A stretch of 64,000 bases of DNA from Myrica gale. Its lineage: Eukaryota > Streptophyta > Magnoliopsida > Fagales > Myricaceae. Shown in pieces: positions 23,806-34,172 of this stretch (positions are counted from its first letter, which is position 1; every line of letters starts with the position of its first letter). The position numbers were made by a program, and so were the translations under genes. The stretch is from positions 7,951,001 through 8,015,000 of the forward strand of contig OZ005620.1 in assembly GCA_963930655.1 (NCBI GenBank), in the 5' to 3' direction. Below the pieces are notes generated by a model, which searched no databases, was not told where the DNA came from, and saw only the letters and a list, made by a program, of their open reading frames with translations.

Positions 23806-23965
23806 CTCTACATCCAGAACAAAAGCCACTGCAGAAGGCTTGCATGACTCCTTAATTATATTAACCAGATCAGGAAATCTTGATGTTGTTTCGTCTCCAT
23901 TTCTTGAAAAAACGCAAGCAGATCCATCAACTAATCTGTGAATTTGAGCACGCTGACCATCGTAT
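23806..23965 (-). pseudogene. LIG6: Captured exon of an ATP-dependent DNA ligase (LIG6-like)
   Basis: The minus strand reads YDGQRAQIHRLVDG, then VFSRNGDETTSRFPDL, then KPSAVAFVLDVE, the nucleotidyl-transferase core of plant DNA ligase; the NGDETTSRFPDL wording is that of LIG6 rather than LIG1 or LIG4. The exon is 160 nt and is bounded by an acceptor (TTTTCAG) and a donor (GAG then GTAGGA). Its first base A is the third base of a split codon. In ligases the catalytic Lys stands exactly there (KYDG motif), so the Lys codon would straddle the intron. Reading the intron through replaces it with Arg. The frame is open across the exon. Only this exon is clear, so I call it a captured gene fragment inside the CACTA, not a working ligase. 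Confidence 0.75.
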
Positions 23966-24149
23966 CTGAAAATTGCAACAGAAATGAGTTCAGCGACCTT
24001 ACCAATAATAAAAGAAAAACAAATAGTAACTACTGAAAACATATTTTCCACTCAAAATAAAAGGAAAACAAATAGTAACTACAGAAACCTATTTCCCACT
24101 CAATGACCAGCGCCAAACTAACAAATTTTCATGAAGGAACTCTAATATA

Positions 24150-24389
24150 GGCAAAAGTTATGGTGTGAGTGAAGCTATTGTGTGAGTGTGAGTGGACGGA
24201 TGAGATTAGAAGTTGAGAAATCTAACGGCTGAAAAATGCCACGTCAATTAACGAACCCGACCCGCGCAACCGATCCGGTTTCATTAATTGATGTGGCATT
24301 TTGTCAGCCATTAGATTTCTTAACTTCTAATCTCACCCGTCCACTCACACACTCACACAATAGCTTCACTCACACAATAACTGACCTCC
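24150..24389. mobile_element. Foldback MITE of the MULE family, 240 bp
   Basis: The two halves are inverted repeats of about 95 bp, from GTTATGGTGTGAGTGAAG on the left to its mirror CTTCACTCACACAATAAC on the right, around a short GC-rich centre. TCTAATATA (24141-24149) and TGTAATATA (24390-24398) match in 8 of 9 positions, a Mutator-like 9-bp duplication. The tip GGnnnnnGTTATnGTGTGAGT is shared with the MULE at 248 and the Pack-MULE at 40238, so this looks like a miniature of the same family. Confidence 0.75.
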
Positions 24390-24487
24390 TGTAATATATG
24401 CTCACCGAACAAAAGCAAAGGGCAACAGCACTGACCATTTCTCCTTTTGATAAGTAACTGAGAGGAGAATAATAACATGAAATCCTA

Positions 24488-24567
24488 CCTTAAAGTCTCG
24501 TACTCTGAATTATCAAGATAATAGAATGCTGCAGGAAAAGCTAAATCTAGTTCTCCCTTTCTGGCCT
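24488..24567 (-). other. Possible further captured exon
   Basis: The minus strand reads openly as ARKGELDLAFPAAFYYLDN then SEYETL and is followed by a consensus donor (AAG then GTAGGA). I do not recognise the protein. It lies upstream, in minus-strand order, of the ligase exon and could belong to the same captured gene. A chance open stretch is also possible. Confidence 0.3.
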
Positions 24568-25513
24568 AAAATGAGCTTTTCCACTATACATTAAAGGAAG
24601 GGAAGCTGCTTACATGGATGATTAACCCCTCCGCTATTGCTTACTCTGTTGTTCATAATGAATTTTACTACTAATAAGGTTAGAAGTCCTTACCATTTGC
24701 AACATCTTACTTGCAGGAAATTACTTGCATTTTCTTTCATTGTGCACACCTCGCGGATGCAATTTATAAACTAACAGAGCCTTTAATCACCTACCAAATT
24801 TTGAACTACCAGAGGTATCAATGTTATTATAAGCACCTGATAAAAGCCACATCGAAAAGGTTTCAAATTCAGTTTTTTGATTGCGACGAGTTCACTACTT
24901 TCGAAAAGAACTACTTGAAGTAAGACTTGAATTCTTCCGCCATTAATGACTGCTTTCAGAAAGAAGATAAAGAGAGGATACAAGAAACTCATATTTCTTG
25001 CCGTTTGTCAAAAGGGGTTTTAAATCGATATCAATTTTCTGGGTAAGTATATCCACATGATTTACTACGTAAGTAAGGAGGTTTAAGGTTTTAAAAACAA
25101 CGTCACAACCAGATTCAGCAACAATACATTTCTAATATCTACAACAAGAAATTCTATAGATTCACAACAGCAACAATACAATTTCTAATATCCATAATTT
25201 ACAACCAGATTTAGCAACAATATATTTCTAATATCTACAACAATAAATTCTATAGATTCATAAACAAATTCTAAAGATTAAGCAACAATAAATTTAATTG
25301 CAGCAATAATACCTTCAATGGCCGTGTGGGTCACCCAATCTTTGAATTGCAATTTGTAGCCACTGTACGAATTCAATAATCCAAAATTCCTAATCAAATT
25401 TCATCACATTATTAAGCAAAAATTAAAATAAATTTCATCACTAGACAGTAGGCACTAATCGAAAAATAAACAAGAGAGAGTTGAAACTTAGAGTTGAGAC
25501 TTGAGAGATTACC
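24568..25513. other. CACTA interior, nothing recognised
   Basis: AT-rich, with loosely repeated words such as AACAATACATTTCTAATATCTACAA-like units at about 25105-25265. No domain was seen in any frame. Confidence 0.35.
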
Positions 25514-25880
25514 AGATCTGGAGGCTAGTCTCTGGAGATTCGGAGAGAGATAGCCGAAGAGAGAGAGACCTGTGGCCTGTGGTTGTGGTGTGGACCGTGG
25601 TCCCCGTGTGGAAAAGGAGAGAGCTCAGATGACAGAGAGCCGAGAGGGATGGAGTCGGAGAGGGTCGAGACTCCAGAGGCAGAGAGGGAAGGGGGACAGT
25701 TGGCGCAAGGCGACGGAGAGCGGTGGCAGCTTGGGGGGGATTGGCGTCGGCGATAGCAAGTGGCAGCCAATGAGCTGGGTTAGGTTTAGTTTTTGCGAAG
25801 GGTTGCGATTTTCGTGAAGTTCGAGTGGGGGGAATGGGGATGGAGCTGAATATCTCGTGGAGATTTCAGTGAACCGCACG
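25514..25880 (-). other. GC-rich CpG-containing island, possible first exon
   Basis: The only GC-rich stretch within the surrounding AT-rich element. On the minus strand it is a pyrimidine-rich leader with open frames, and it is followed by a donor-like CTG then GTAATCT at about 25513. This looks like the 5' untranslated or first exon of a plant gene, perhaps the source of the captured ligase exon or the start of the element's own transcript. No recognised protein motif is present. Confidence 0.35.
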
Positions 25881-26654
25881 TTTCACCAAAGGGGAGATGA
25901 AACGCGCGTTTCACTATATTTTTTTATTTGTAGTTTTTTAATAAAAAATTTATATTTTGTATTTATACATTTTTAGTAAATTAAAAGTAATTTTAAATCA
26001 TAATAGTATTTGAAAATCTTTATATTTAGTATTAAATACATAGCATATTATTTAATACATTTTTATAACTAGTGTAATAAAATTACATTACATGTACTTT
26101 AATTGTATAAGTTAAATTCACAATATCTTTTTTTGGAAATAAATAATATGTCCAAATTAATTAGTCTTATATTACAAATGATTGAAATATAATTGCTAAT
26201 TATATAATCAATAAAATATTCAATTATCATAATAACTATGACCAGATATTAAGTTATGTACTTTAATTGCATAAGCTAATTAATCTCACAATATCTTTTT
26301 ATTTGAAATTAAATAATATGTCATAACTAAATATTATTATATTACTAATTATTACAAATATATATATATGCCCATTATAAACATATGATAATAGATGTCT
26401 AAACTACTTAGATTTAGTCAATAAAAATACAATTACTATAAAAATCATAGATATAACTTTCATAACATTTTTTCTAATTCCATATAACAACTTCAATTTT
26501 CATAAAACTACATTTAATTCCATATTTTTATTAATTAGGTCTCCTAAAGTTTTTTTAAACACGTTACAAAATAAAAATATGTATTATAAGGAATAAAATA
26601 GTCAATAAAATAATTATTAACATTAAATAACATATAATTTTAGATTTTTTTAAT
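25881..26654. other. Very AT-rich CACTA segment
   Basis: Contains short dispersed repeats such as ATGTACTTTAATTG and CACAATATCTTTTT, seen twice each (about 26093/26266 and 26131/26287). No coding signal. Confidence 0.4.
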
Positions 26655-27105
26655 TTTTTTCAGCAATACCTATAGCAGTGGTTTGTTTCAAAAATGCTGC
26701 TATGGGTACGAGATACAGTGGCGGTCAGTGTGACTGCCGCTATAGACCCGAATTTTTTAGCAGCGGTTGCGTCACCCTACAGTGGCGGTCAGGACGCCTG
26801 CCACTAAAACGTGGAGCTATACCCGGGGTTTTAAGGTCTGTGCCCTTCACTATAGACCAGAGACATTTAGCAGTGTTTGCTCTGCTATAAATATACTTGT
26901 AGCGGCGGTCACTGACCGCCGCTATAAAACCGCGACTACAAGTATCACTTTTAGTCGCGTTTTTCGGTAAACGCTGCTAAAGGGGGTCAATAGCGGCGGC
27001 TCAATGACCGCCGCTATAGACCTCCTTTAGCAGCGTTTGTTGCAAAACGTCGCAGAAAATACCCTTTAGTGGGGTTTTTATCTACCGCCGCTATAGACCT
27101 GTTGT
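26655..27105. repeat. Subterminal repeat array of the CACTA, right side
   Basis: Same TAGCGGCGG / ACCGCCGCTATA family as at 17510-17875, ending with the inverted CACTA tip. Confidence 0.8.
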
Positions 27106-27114
27106 TTTGTAGTG

Positions 27115-28136
27115 TTAGTCAAACAAAAATTTAGAAAATTTTGGTCAACCCTTTATTCAAAAATTCCAATAAAACTCAATCTTCTACCATTAAATATAAA
27201 AAACTCGATGAACTCATTCAATCCAGAGGTTTTTTACAAATCCCTACAAAACTTATATATAGAAAGTTTCATTAATTCATTATAAAATCCACACTTTTTC
27301 GTACACTCTAATAAAACTTAATATTGTAACAAATAACTTTCAAAATTTAAACAAAATTTCACAAATCCCTATAAAAGTTAAATTTATAAAAAAAGTATCC
27401 TAAAAATATGAAATGTGAAACTTTTTGACATGTCAAGGTGCCCCTCCGCCCTTTGGTCTGCCAGTATCCAAAGAGAGTTTGATCTCTAGACTTATCAGCT
27501 GAAGTTTCATACACGTTTCTTATGAGGAAAATTTCAATAAGTTCAAACTGATCAAAGGCAAGAGCTCGAAGTAAAGATAGCAAAGCCACTTTCTAAACAA
27601 TGAGAGCTGCAGGGGGCTCAACTTCGCAAGTCATTTTGGAAGTTTATGATATGAGAGATTCGAATGGAATCAAATTTGATGACAGGTTAGAGGGCCCTGC
27701 CACAAAAGATTTTTGAGAATTTAAGTCATTGATAGCTATTGCGCGCACGAAAGGCAAATAGTGTAGGAGCTAATTAATTATAAAATACACATAAAGTAAG
27801 ATATATATAATTACTTACACTTAATTGAAACAAATGAACGTGACATGACTTTATCCATTTGAGGTCAATTGTCTCGTTGAAGTGCATGTTAATTTGTAAA
27901 TATAGATCGATCTAATTAGATGCTCAAGAAAATCAATAAGTGACCAAAGTATACAATTTCCTAAATATAGATCGATCTTAGCTAGATGACTGTAAATACT
28001 TAACCTAGCTAAATGAAAGTGATGAAGGCACCTGATATTACCAAGTGACCAAAGTACAATTTCCTCATCAGATAATTACTTCATCTAGCTCATGCCAACT
28101 TTCCTACAAATAATGAATCTTTGTCGTATTCTTTTC
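27115..28136. other. Spacer between CACTA and hAT, nothing recognised
   Basis: AT-rich. A short direct repeat, CTAAATATAGATCGATCT type, lies at about 27896 and 27960. No gene was seen. Confidence 0.4.
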
Positions 28137-28695
28137 AACTTGAGTAGGGGTGGGATTTTTATCCGCCGGTATCCGGAATTCCGGTACCGGCACCGGTTCC
28201 GAGATCCGGCCACCGTATACCGGCCGGAACCGGATCCGGAACCGGTATAGATTTTTAGGAAATACCGGTACCGGACCCGGTATCGGTAATTCCGCCGGTA
28301 CTGGGCGAAATGCCGGTACCGGTTTTTTTATTTTTTATTTTTTTAAAAAATTACAAAACGCACAGCTTTGGACTTGGCCAAAACTGTGCGTTTTGGAAAA
28401 GGGTTTTCAAAACCCTTTTAACCCACGATCCCCCCCCCCCCCGATAGTCGATACCCATTGCCCCTCTCCTCTCAGATCTGCCGACTGCCGCTCCCGTACC
28501 TCCGACCTCCGATCTCTCTCTGTCTCTCTGACTTTCGAGCTCTCTCTCACGGTCTCACTCAACTCTCTGACTCTCGAGCTCTCTCTCACAGACCCACGGT
28601 GACTCAACTCTCTGTCTCTCTCTCGGGTCGCCCGTCGCCGCCGTCTCTCGCCTTCGAGTTTGAAGGCCACCGACCTCCTCTCATTCTCAGCCGAA

Positions 28696-28727
<32 letters not shown>

Positions 28728-29954
28728 ACGGATCACAGTCACAGAGTCATTTTTTTCATATTGCTTCTTTTTTTTTTGTTCAATTTCATTTTCGTATCAT
28801 TATAATTTATTCATTATAATTTATCAGTTGTTCAATAACCATTTCTTCATTTTGTTATCTGTTAATACAAAAAAAATTTCTTTGCAGGTTATTACAAAGG
28901 TTGTGCCGTGTGGTTACTGGTTAGTGCACTGTCATTGAGGTAAATTCACTAATTTTTCACTTATTTAGTAGTTCATTAGTTAATTTAAAATTTTAGAATG
29001 TATATTAGGACCTAGGTTGTGAAACTGAGGAGGATGGGCTTGAATGATTGGAGGATTTGGTTGTTACTTGTTTGTTGTTTGTTTGTTGTAGCCTGTAGGT
29101 AATCTGTAGTTCTTTTACTTTTAATGGAATCAGTAGTTGCTTTAGATTTACGTTTTACTCTTTCTTCGTTTATGGATTTTTTTTTAGTTTTGCTGGAATT
29201 TGTACGTAGTTCCTTTAGATTTAAAATTCTAAACAATTCTTAGGGTTATATCGGATTAGCTATGGCAATTTCCTTTAGAATGTATTTTTTGGCTTTGTAA
29301 ATATGATTGTTTTTCTAAATATTATTTTTTTGTTTTTTGAAGTCACAATCAGTTCCTTACTGTGGAAAAATGAATGCCTTTATCTATAGGATCATCTTGA
29401 GCTCTCTTTCAATTTTCTGTTTTGGTTGAGAGCTTTGTCGTGGACATCCATTGTCGATTATGCTTAGAGATTTTGTGAACCGGAGATGTGGGTTCCGCCA
29501 TTTTCTCTTTGCTCATTTGCAGCTTTTAATCATCGCAAAACCTCACTTATTGTTGGTTGTTTTTTCCTTTTTTTGCTTTAAGAATCTCAATGATCTCACG
29601 GACCACACCCCTTTGGGCATGTGGTGGAATTGGGTGGTCGATCATCCTCCAATTAAAAAGGCACACAAGGGACTCGGGAGAGAGAGAGAAATATGGCACG
29701 CTTTCTTAGAAAGATGGCAGGCAAACATGCCCTTAGAATTTATACAAATTAAAAACAGACATGTTGTATTACATATATCCATACTGTTTCTTTCTTGTTT
29801 GTTTTTGTTAATATAGTTACAGATATTTTAATCAATTTATGAATTTAATGTTATCCCAAATCAAATCCTAGGTCATATTTTAATAAATATATCAATTTAA
29901 TATTATCCTTTTTGAAATCCTAGGTCGCTTATTTAAGAATAAAAAAAACTATAT

Positions 29955-30007
<53 letters not shown>

Positions 30008-30265
30008 CTTATTTTAGACCAGTTACCAAGTGGATACCGTTTGACCGAGCTTTAAGTGCTCAAGTGCGGTGTGAAACGAAGCTTGGCCCTTCACAGGGAG
30101 GTCTTCAAAATATTTTATCTGCTTCCTTTCAAGTATTGCTATCTCTCAAAGTTGTCTCTCTTTGTTGAACATTCTTCTATTTATTTTCTCGTTCTTTCTC
30201 TCTATAGATTTATTAGAGTATGAATATTTAATAGGTTTGTTTTTCAAAACTTTTTGTTTTCTCAG

Positions 30266-32648
30266 ATGGATCCGTTTACTTCTTCTTCTAATCCTTCGGT
30301 TGACTCACCGACACCACCTCTCCAAGTAGGAGTCAATGCTTCCTCCCCTAGTATTGGTGAGGAGTCGGCTCCTCAACTTGGGGGGGATAGTGTTGATGTG
30401 TCAGTACCACCTCTCCCAAAGAGGAGGAAGATTTCTCAACCCTCTCCCATGTGGGATCACTTCACAAGGGAAAAAATAACTGATCCAGAGAAGCCAATGG
30501 CAAAATGTAACTATTGTAATCACCCGGTTGGGGTTCACCACACCCGTCAAGGGACCTCCGGTATGAGGTCTCACTTGAAGGGTTGTTTAGCATATCAACG
30601 GAAGCAAAGTAAGTTCGACTTCTCTCAGTCGAAGTTCACTCACGATGTTTCTTCAAAACTTGAGAAGGGGAATGTTGTGGGGGAGATGAAGATAGATACG
30701 TATAATGAGAAAAAAGGTTAGGAAGGCCATCGCTCGATTCATAATCGTCGATGAGTTGCCATTTAGGGTGGTGAGCAAGGATGGGTTTAAAGATATGATT
30801 CATGAACTTGAGCCCCGATTTAGGATGCCCTCTCGATACACAGTGATGAAGGATTGTATGGGTCTTTATCTTGATGAGAAGAATAAGTTAAGGAATATCA
30901 TTTTAGAAACGCGACCTAGGATTTGTTATACAACCGACACTTGGACTTCGGTTCAGAATATGAACTATATGTCTATAACTGGCCATTTCATTGATTCGAA
31001 TTTTGTGTTGCACAAAAGGATTCTTGGATTTCGTAGAGTCACGGATCATAGAGGGATTACAATTGCGACAGAATTGGAGGAATGTGGGCATGAGTGGGGG
31101 ATTGATAAGGTTCTTGCAATCACAGTGGATAATGCATCATCTAATAATGTTGCAGTAGATAATTTTAAAAAGAGACAATTGGCACTTGCTGGTGGTAGGG
31201 TGGGGGTTGTTGTTTGTGGGCATGCATTTATTCACATGAGGTGTTGTGCACATATCTTAAACTTGATTGTGCAAGACGGTTTGAAAGAATGGGATGATTC
31301 GGTGGTTCGGGTTAGAAATTGTGTGAAGTATGTTAAGTCATCCCCTCAACGGTTGGATTATTTTAGAAGTTGTGTGAGGAAGAGGTCGCTTCCTACCGAT
31401 GGATTTTTGCAACTTGATGTACCTACGAGATGGAATTCGACGTATATTATGTTAGAGTCTACAATGAAGTATGAAGATGTTTTTAATGATATGTTGGCTT
31501 TCGATGAGAGGTTGGGTAATGGTTTTTTGGATTTTTTAATTGATGACGGGCATGGGAAGAAGGGGTTGGGGCCTCCAACTAAAGAGGATTGGGTGCGTGT
31601 GAAGCATTTTATAAACTTCTTGAAGTTGTTTTATAATGTCACGCTGAGGATATCTGCTTCGAAGACTGTTACTGCAAACCTATTTTGTACTCAATTGGCT
31701 TTGATTCACAACCAATTGAAGGAGTTTGCTCAAAGTGAGGATGATTCGTTGGTGGATATGGCGAAGAGGATGCAATTGAAGTACGATAAATATTGGGGTA
31801 ATTTGAAAGATGTGAATAGACTACTATTTGTGGCAGCAACACTTGATCCCCAATTAAAGTTGGGTTGGTTGCGTTTTTGGTTCTCTAAGACATTGGGCAA
31901 GGAGGAGGGTCGAGTGATGATTGATTTGGTTAGAGGTACATTGGAACAATTGTTTATGGAGTACAATATTGTTTATGGTAATGATAATACTTCAAGACGT
32001 CAACAGATAGCAAGTGAAGTTGGTGGTTCTAGTTCTACTGCAAGTGGTACAGAAGAACGCATGTGGAACGAATATATGTCTTTTATGGAGGAGGACGATG
32101 TTATAGAAACCACATCTGAATTGGATAGATATCTGATGGAGCCTCCTCAGCCTAGGGTCGAGGATTTTGATATTCTGGCTTGGTGGAAAGTGAATCAGTT
32201 TAAGTTTCCTATTCTTGCTCGGATTGCTCGAGATGTACTTGCCATCCCTATTACAACCGTGCCATCTGAGTCGGTCTTCAGCACAGGAGGACGTGTACTG
32301 GATGCTTTTCGAAGCTCTCTAGCTCCTAGAACAGTGGAGGGTCTTATATGTGCGCAGAATTGGTTGCAATCTGCTTCTATTCATGAAGATGCTGAATGTG
32401 AACCTGAGATTGGTGGTGGAACAGAATATTTAGAAAGTTATAACGTGGAAAAAGGTAATGACTAATGATTTCGTTGTTTAGAAATGTTTTTTTTTAATTG
32501 TTAAATGTTTTTTAGAATGTTGTGTGCTCTTTCTAAATGCTCTTTGTTTCCAGACATGACTAATAATCCTACACAACTTATGTCTATTATCTCGGACTCC
32601 AACATGGATAGCGTGACACAGACACAGACACTTGATGTGGACGATTAG
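30266..32648 (+). CDS. hAT transposase (BED finger, RNase-H-like core, HAT dimerisation)
   Basis: I start at the ATG at 30266, directly after a TTTTCTCAG acceptor, so an untranslated intron probably precedes it. Residues about 48-53 (PKRRKI) look like a nuclear localisation signal. Residues about 59-108 are a BED zinc finger (CNYC ... HLKGC). Later come the core motifs TTDTWTS, ITVDNASSNN and HMRCCAHILNL, a DVPTRWNSTY segment, and the C-terminal dimerisation block with FDILAWW, PSESVFSTGGRV and LICAQNWL. A 99-nt intron (GT at 32455, AG at 32552-32553) joins a last exon ending at TAG 32646-32648 (tail MTNNPTQLMS to QTLDVDD). The frames before and after the A-run at 30710-30715 differ by one base, so as written the gene is interrupted once there. 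This may be a real mutation, an assembly error or a missed intron. Confidence 0.85.
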
Positions 32649-33584
32649 AGGGAGGTATAAATTATAATGGTATTGTTTTTTATTTTCTCACTTTAAGGAA
32701 AATGCCCATAATATTAGATTAATAAATGTTAGACTTATAATCTTTTAGATAATAGGATTGATTGGTAATTAGTAGCTTGAATTTTGGGGTGTGTTGTATT
32801 TTATTCTTTTTTTAACTATTTTGTTTTTTTTTTCATGATGGACATGGTTTTGTGCATATATTTCATAATTTCTATTATTTTGTAAAATTATCGTTTTGAT
32901 ATTGTGATATTTCATTGTTTTGGAAAATGGGAAGTAAGCAATTAGGTGTTATGTTTATTGTTTTGCATTGGTTGAAATTTAAATTAGTTTAGTAATTAGT
33001 GAGTCAATGACCAATCTTTTGTAGTTGGTCATTAAATATTATGGGCATAAATAAAAAGGCCATACAAAATTAACACTATCATAACAATATGATAGTGATG
33101 TTTTGATTAAATGGCCAATATTTTATTTCATCAATTCAACTATTCAATTTGTAATATTTGTAATTTCTTTTAGATGTAAATTTGTATAATTTGTAGACTT
33201 TATGTATATGTGTAACTTGTAAATTTATTTCTATCATTCTTCTTTCATTGATGTATGTATATGATTTATTAATTTAATGCAATTGAAACAACTATAGAAT
33301 TGTAAATTTGTAATTTTGGAACATGTAAATTATTATTACATTAAAAAAATAGTGGATCCAACATCCTATTAAAATTCTAAATTTGGTATTTTGGATCCAA
33401 CATCCATATTTAAAAACTTACTTATTAAATCAAGCCCCAAGTTAAAAAGCCCGACAAATGCAATAGTAAAATAAGTCCAAGTTAAAAAGCTCGAAAAATG
33501 GAATAATCAAATAAGCCCAAGTTAAAAGCCCTAAAAAAATAAAATTTTGGGCCGAAAATGGGCCGAAAATGAGCCCAAATTAAT
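32649..33584. other. 3' non-coding part of the hAT
   Basis: AT-rich sequence followed by repeats of AGCCCAAGTTAAAAAGC type (33430-33530), then the GC-rich subterminal zone. No gene. Confidence 0.5.
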
Positions 33585-33755
33585 TGCCGGAATTCCGGCA
33601 TCCGGTACAGGGATTCCGGTACCGGGATTGCCGGAATTCCGGCAGTTCCCGGACCGGAACCGGATGCCTAAACAGGCATCCGTTTCTTACCGGTACCGGA
33701 GCCGGAATTTCAAATTCCGGCTCCGGTACCTCCGGTACCCTGCCCTAAACTTGAG

Positions 33756-33904
33756 TCCAAGCTGGGATCTAGTGGTTGGAAGAAAAAATGTCAAAGGGGG
33801 ATTGTTGCATCATGCATGTATGAGACAAAAACCAAAAGACGAAGAAGCAAATCGTCTTCAAGGATTAATGGGTCCTGCAATATCCGCCCAGTTTTCTAAT
33901 ATCC
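33756..33904. other. Spacer after the hAT
   Basis: Short flank without features, continuing the sequence interrupted by the hAT. Confidence 0.4.
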
Positions 33905-34172
33905 GAAGATTTATCGACGTTAATTAATTCCCACCTGCAGGAGTCTTTGGTTTCGGCACTTTTCGGCGACGATATATAGGTTCAGAGAATAACATGGGTT
34001 CAGATTCTCTTACATCTAGGTTTTGGCATGTTCTCTATCTGAAGATTTATCTACGTTACTTAATTCCCACCTGCAGGAGTCTTTGGTTTCGGCACTTTTT
34101 GGCAAAAAATTAATATTATTAGTTCAGAGAATAACATGTGTTTAGATTCTCCGAAATGATTTTGGCACATTC
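33905..34172. repeat. Tandem duplication, period about 136 bp
   Basis: GAAGATTTATCGACGTTA at 33905 recurs as GAAGATTTATCTACGTTA at 34041. Both are followed by ATTCCCACCTGCAGGAGT, TTGGTTTCGGCACTTTT and TTCAGAGAATAACATG in the same order with few changes. Two units, no coding meaning seen. Confidence 0.75.

Larger units (their letters stand above)
17489..27114 (-). mobile_element. CACTA transposon, 9.6 kb, with nested elements and a captured exon
   Basis: Begins CACTACAAAAAAGG and ends GTTTTGTAGTG, with TTA at 17486-17488 and 27115-27117 as the 3-bp duplication. Subterminal TAGCGGCGG-type repeats fill about 17510-17875 and 26655-27100. Coding pieces lie on the minus strand: a TNP2-type transposase (20834 to 19546) followed by a Ptta/TNPA-type protein (19520 to about 18104). 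Both are broken. Inserted into it are a hAT element (21068-22777) and a MITE (24150-24389). It also contains one exon of a DNA ligase-like gene (23806-23965). The partial CACTA at 60884-64000 is a close relative, sharing long stretches of non-coding as well as coding sequence. Confidence 0.9.
28145..33747 (+). mobile_element. Young hAT transposon, 5.6 kb, nearly intact
   Basis: AACTTGAG flanks both ends (28137-28144 and 33748-33755), a perfect 8-bp duplication. The tips are TAGGGGTGGGATTTT on the left and TAGGGCAGGGTACCGG in reverse complement on the right. Both subterminal zones (28160-28330 and 33585-33740) are dense in palindromic words CCGGTACCGG, CCGGAATTCCGG and GGAACCGG. A CT-rich leader with a C14 run and a (CT)n run lies at 28400-28740, probably the first untranslated exon, and a long (TA)n run sits at 29958-30004. 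One transposase gene runs in the forward direction. The perfect duplication and open frames indicate recent activity compared with the hAT at 13016. Confidence 0.9.

Noticed and set aside
28150-28602. 150-codon frame at the hAT left end
   Set aside because: Made of CCGG subterminal repeats and a CT-rich leader; Gly/Thr-rich repeat translation, not a gene.
29958-30004. Long TA dinucleotide run
   Set aside because: Simple microsatellite within the hAT; no further meaning.
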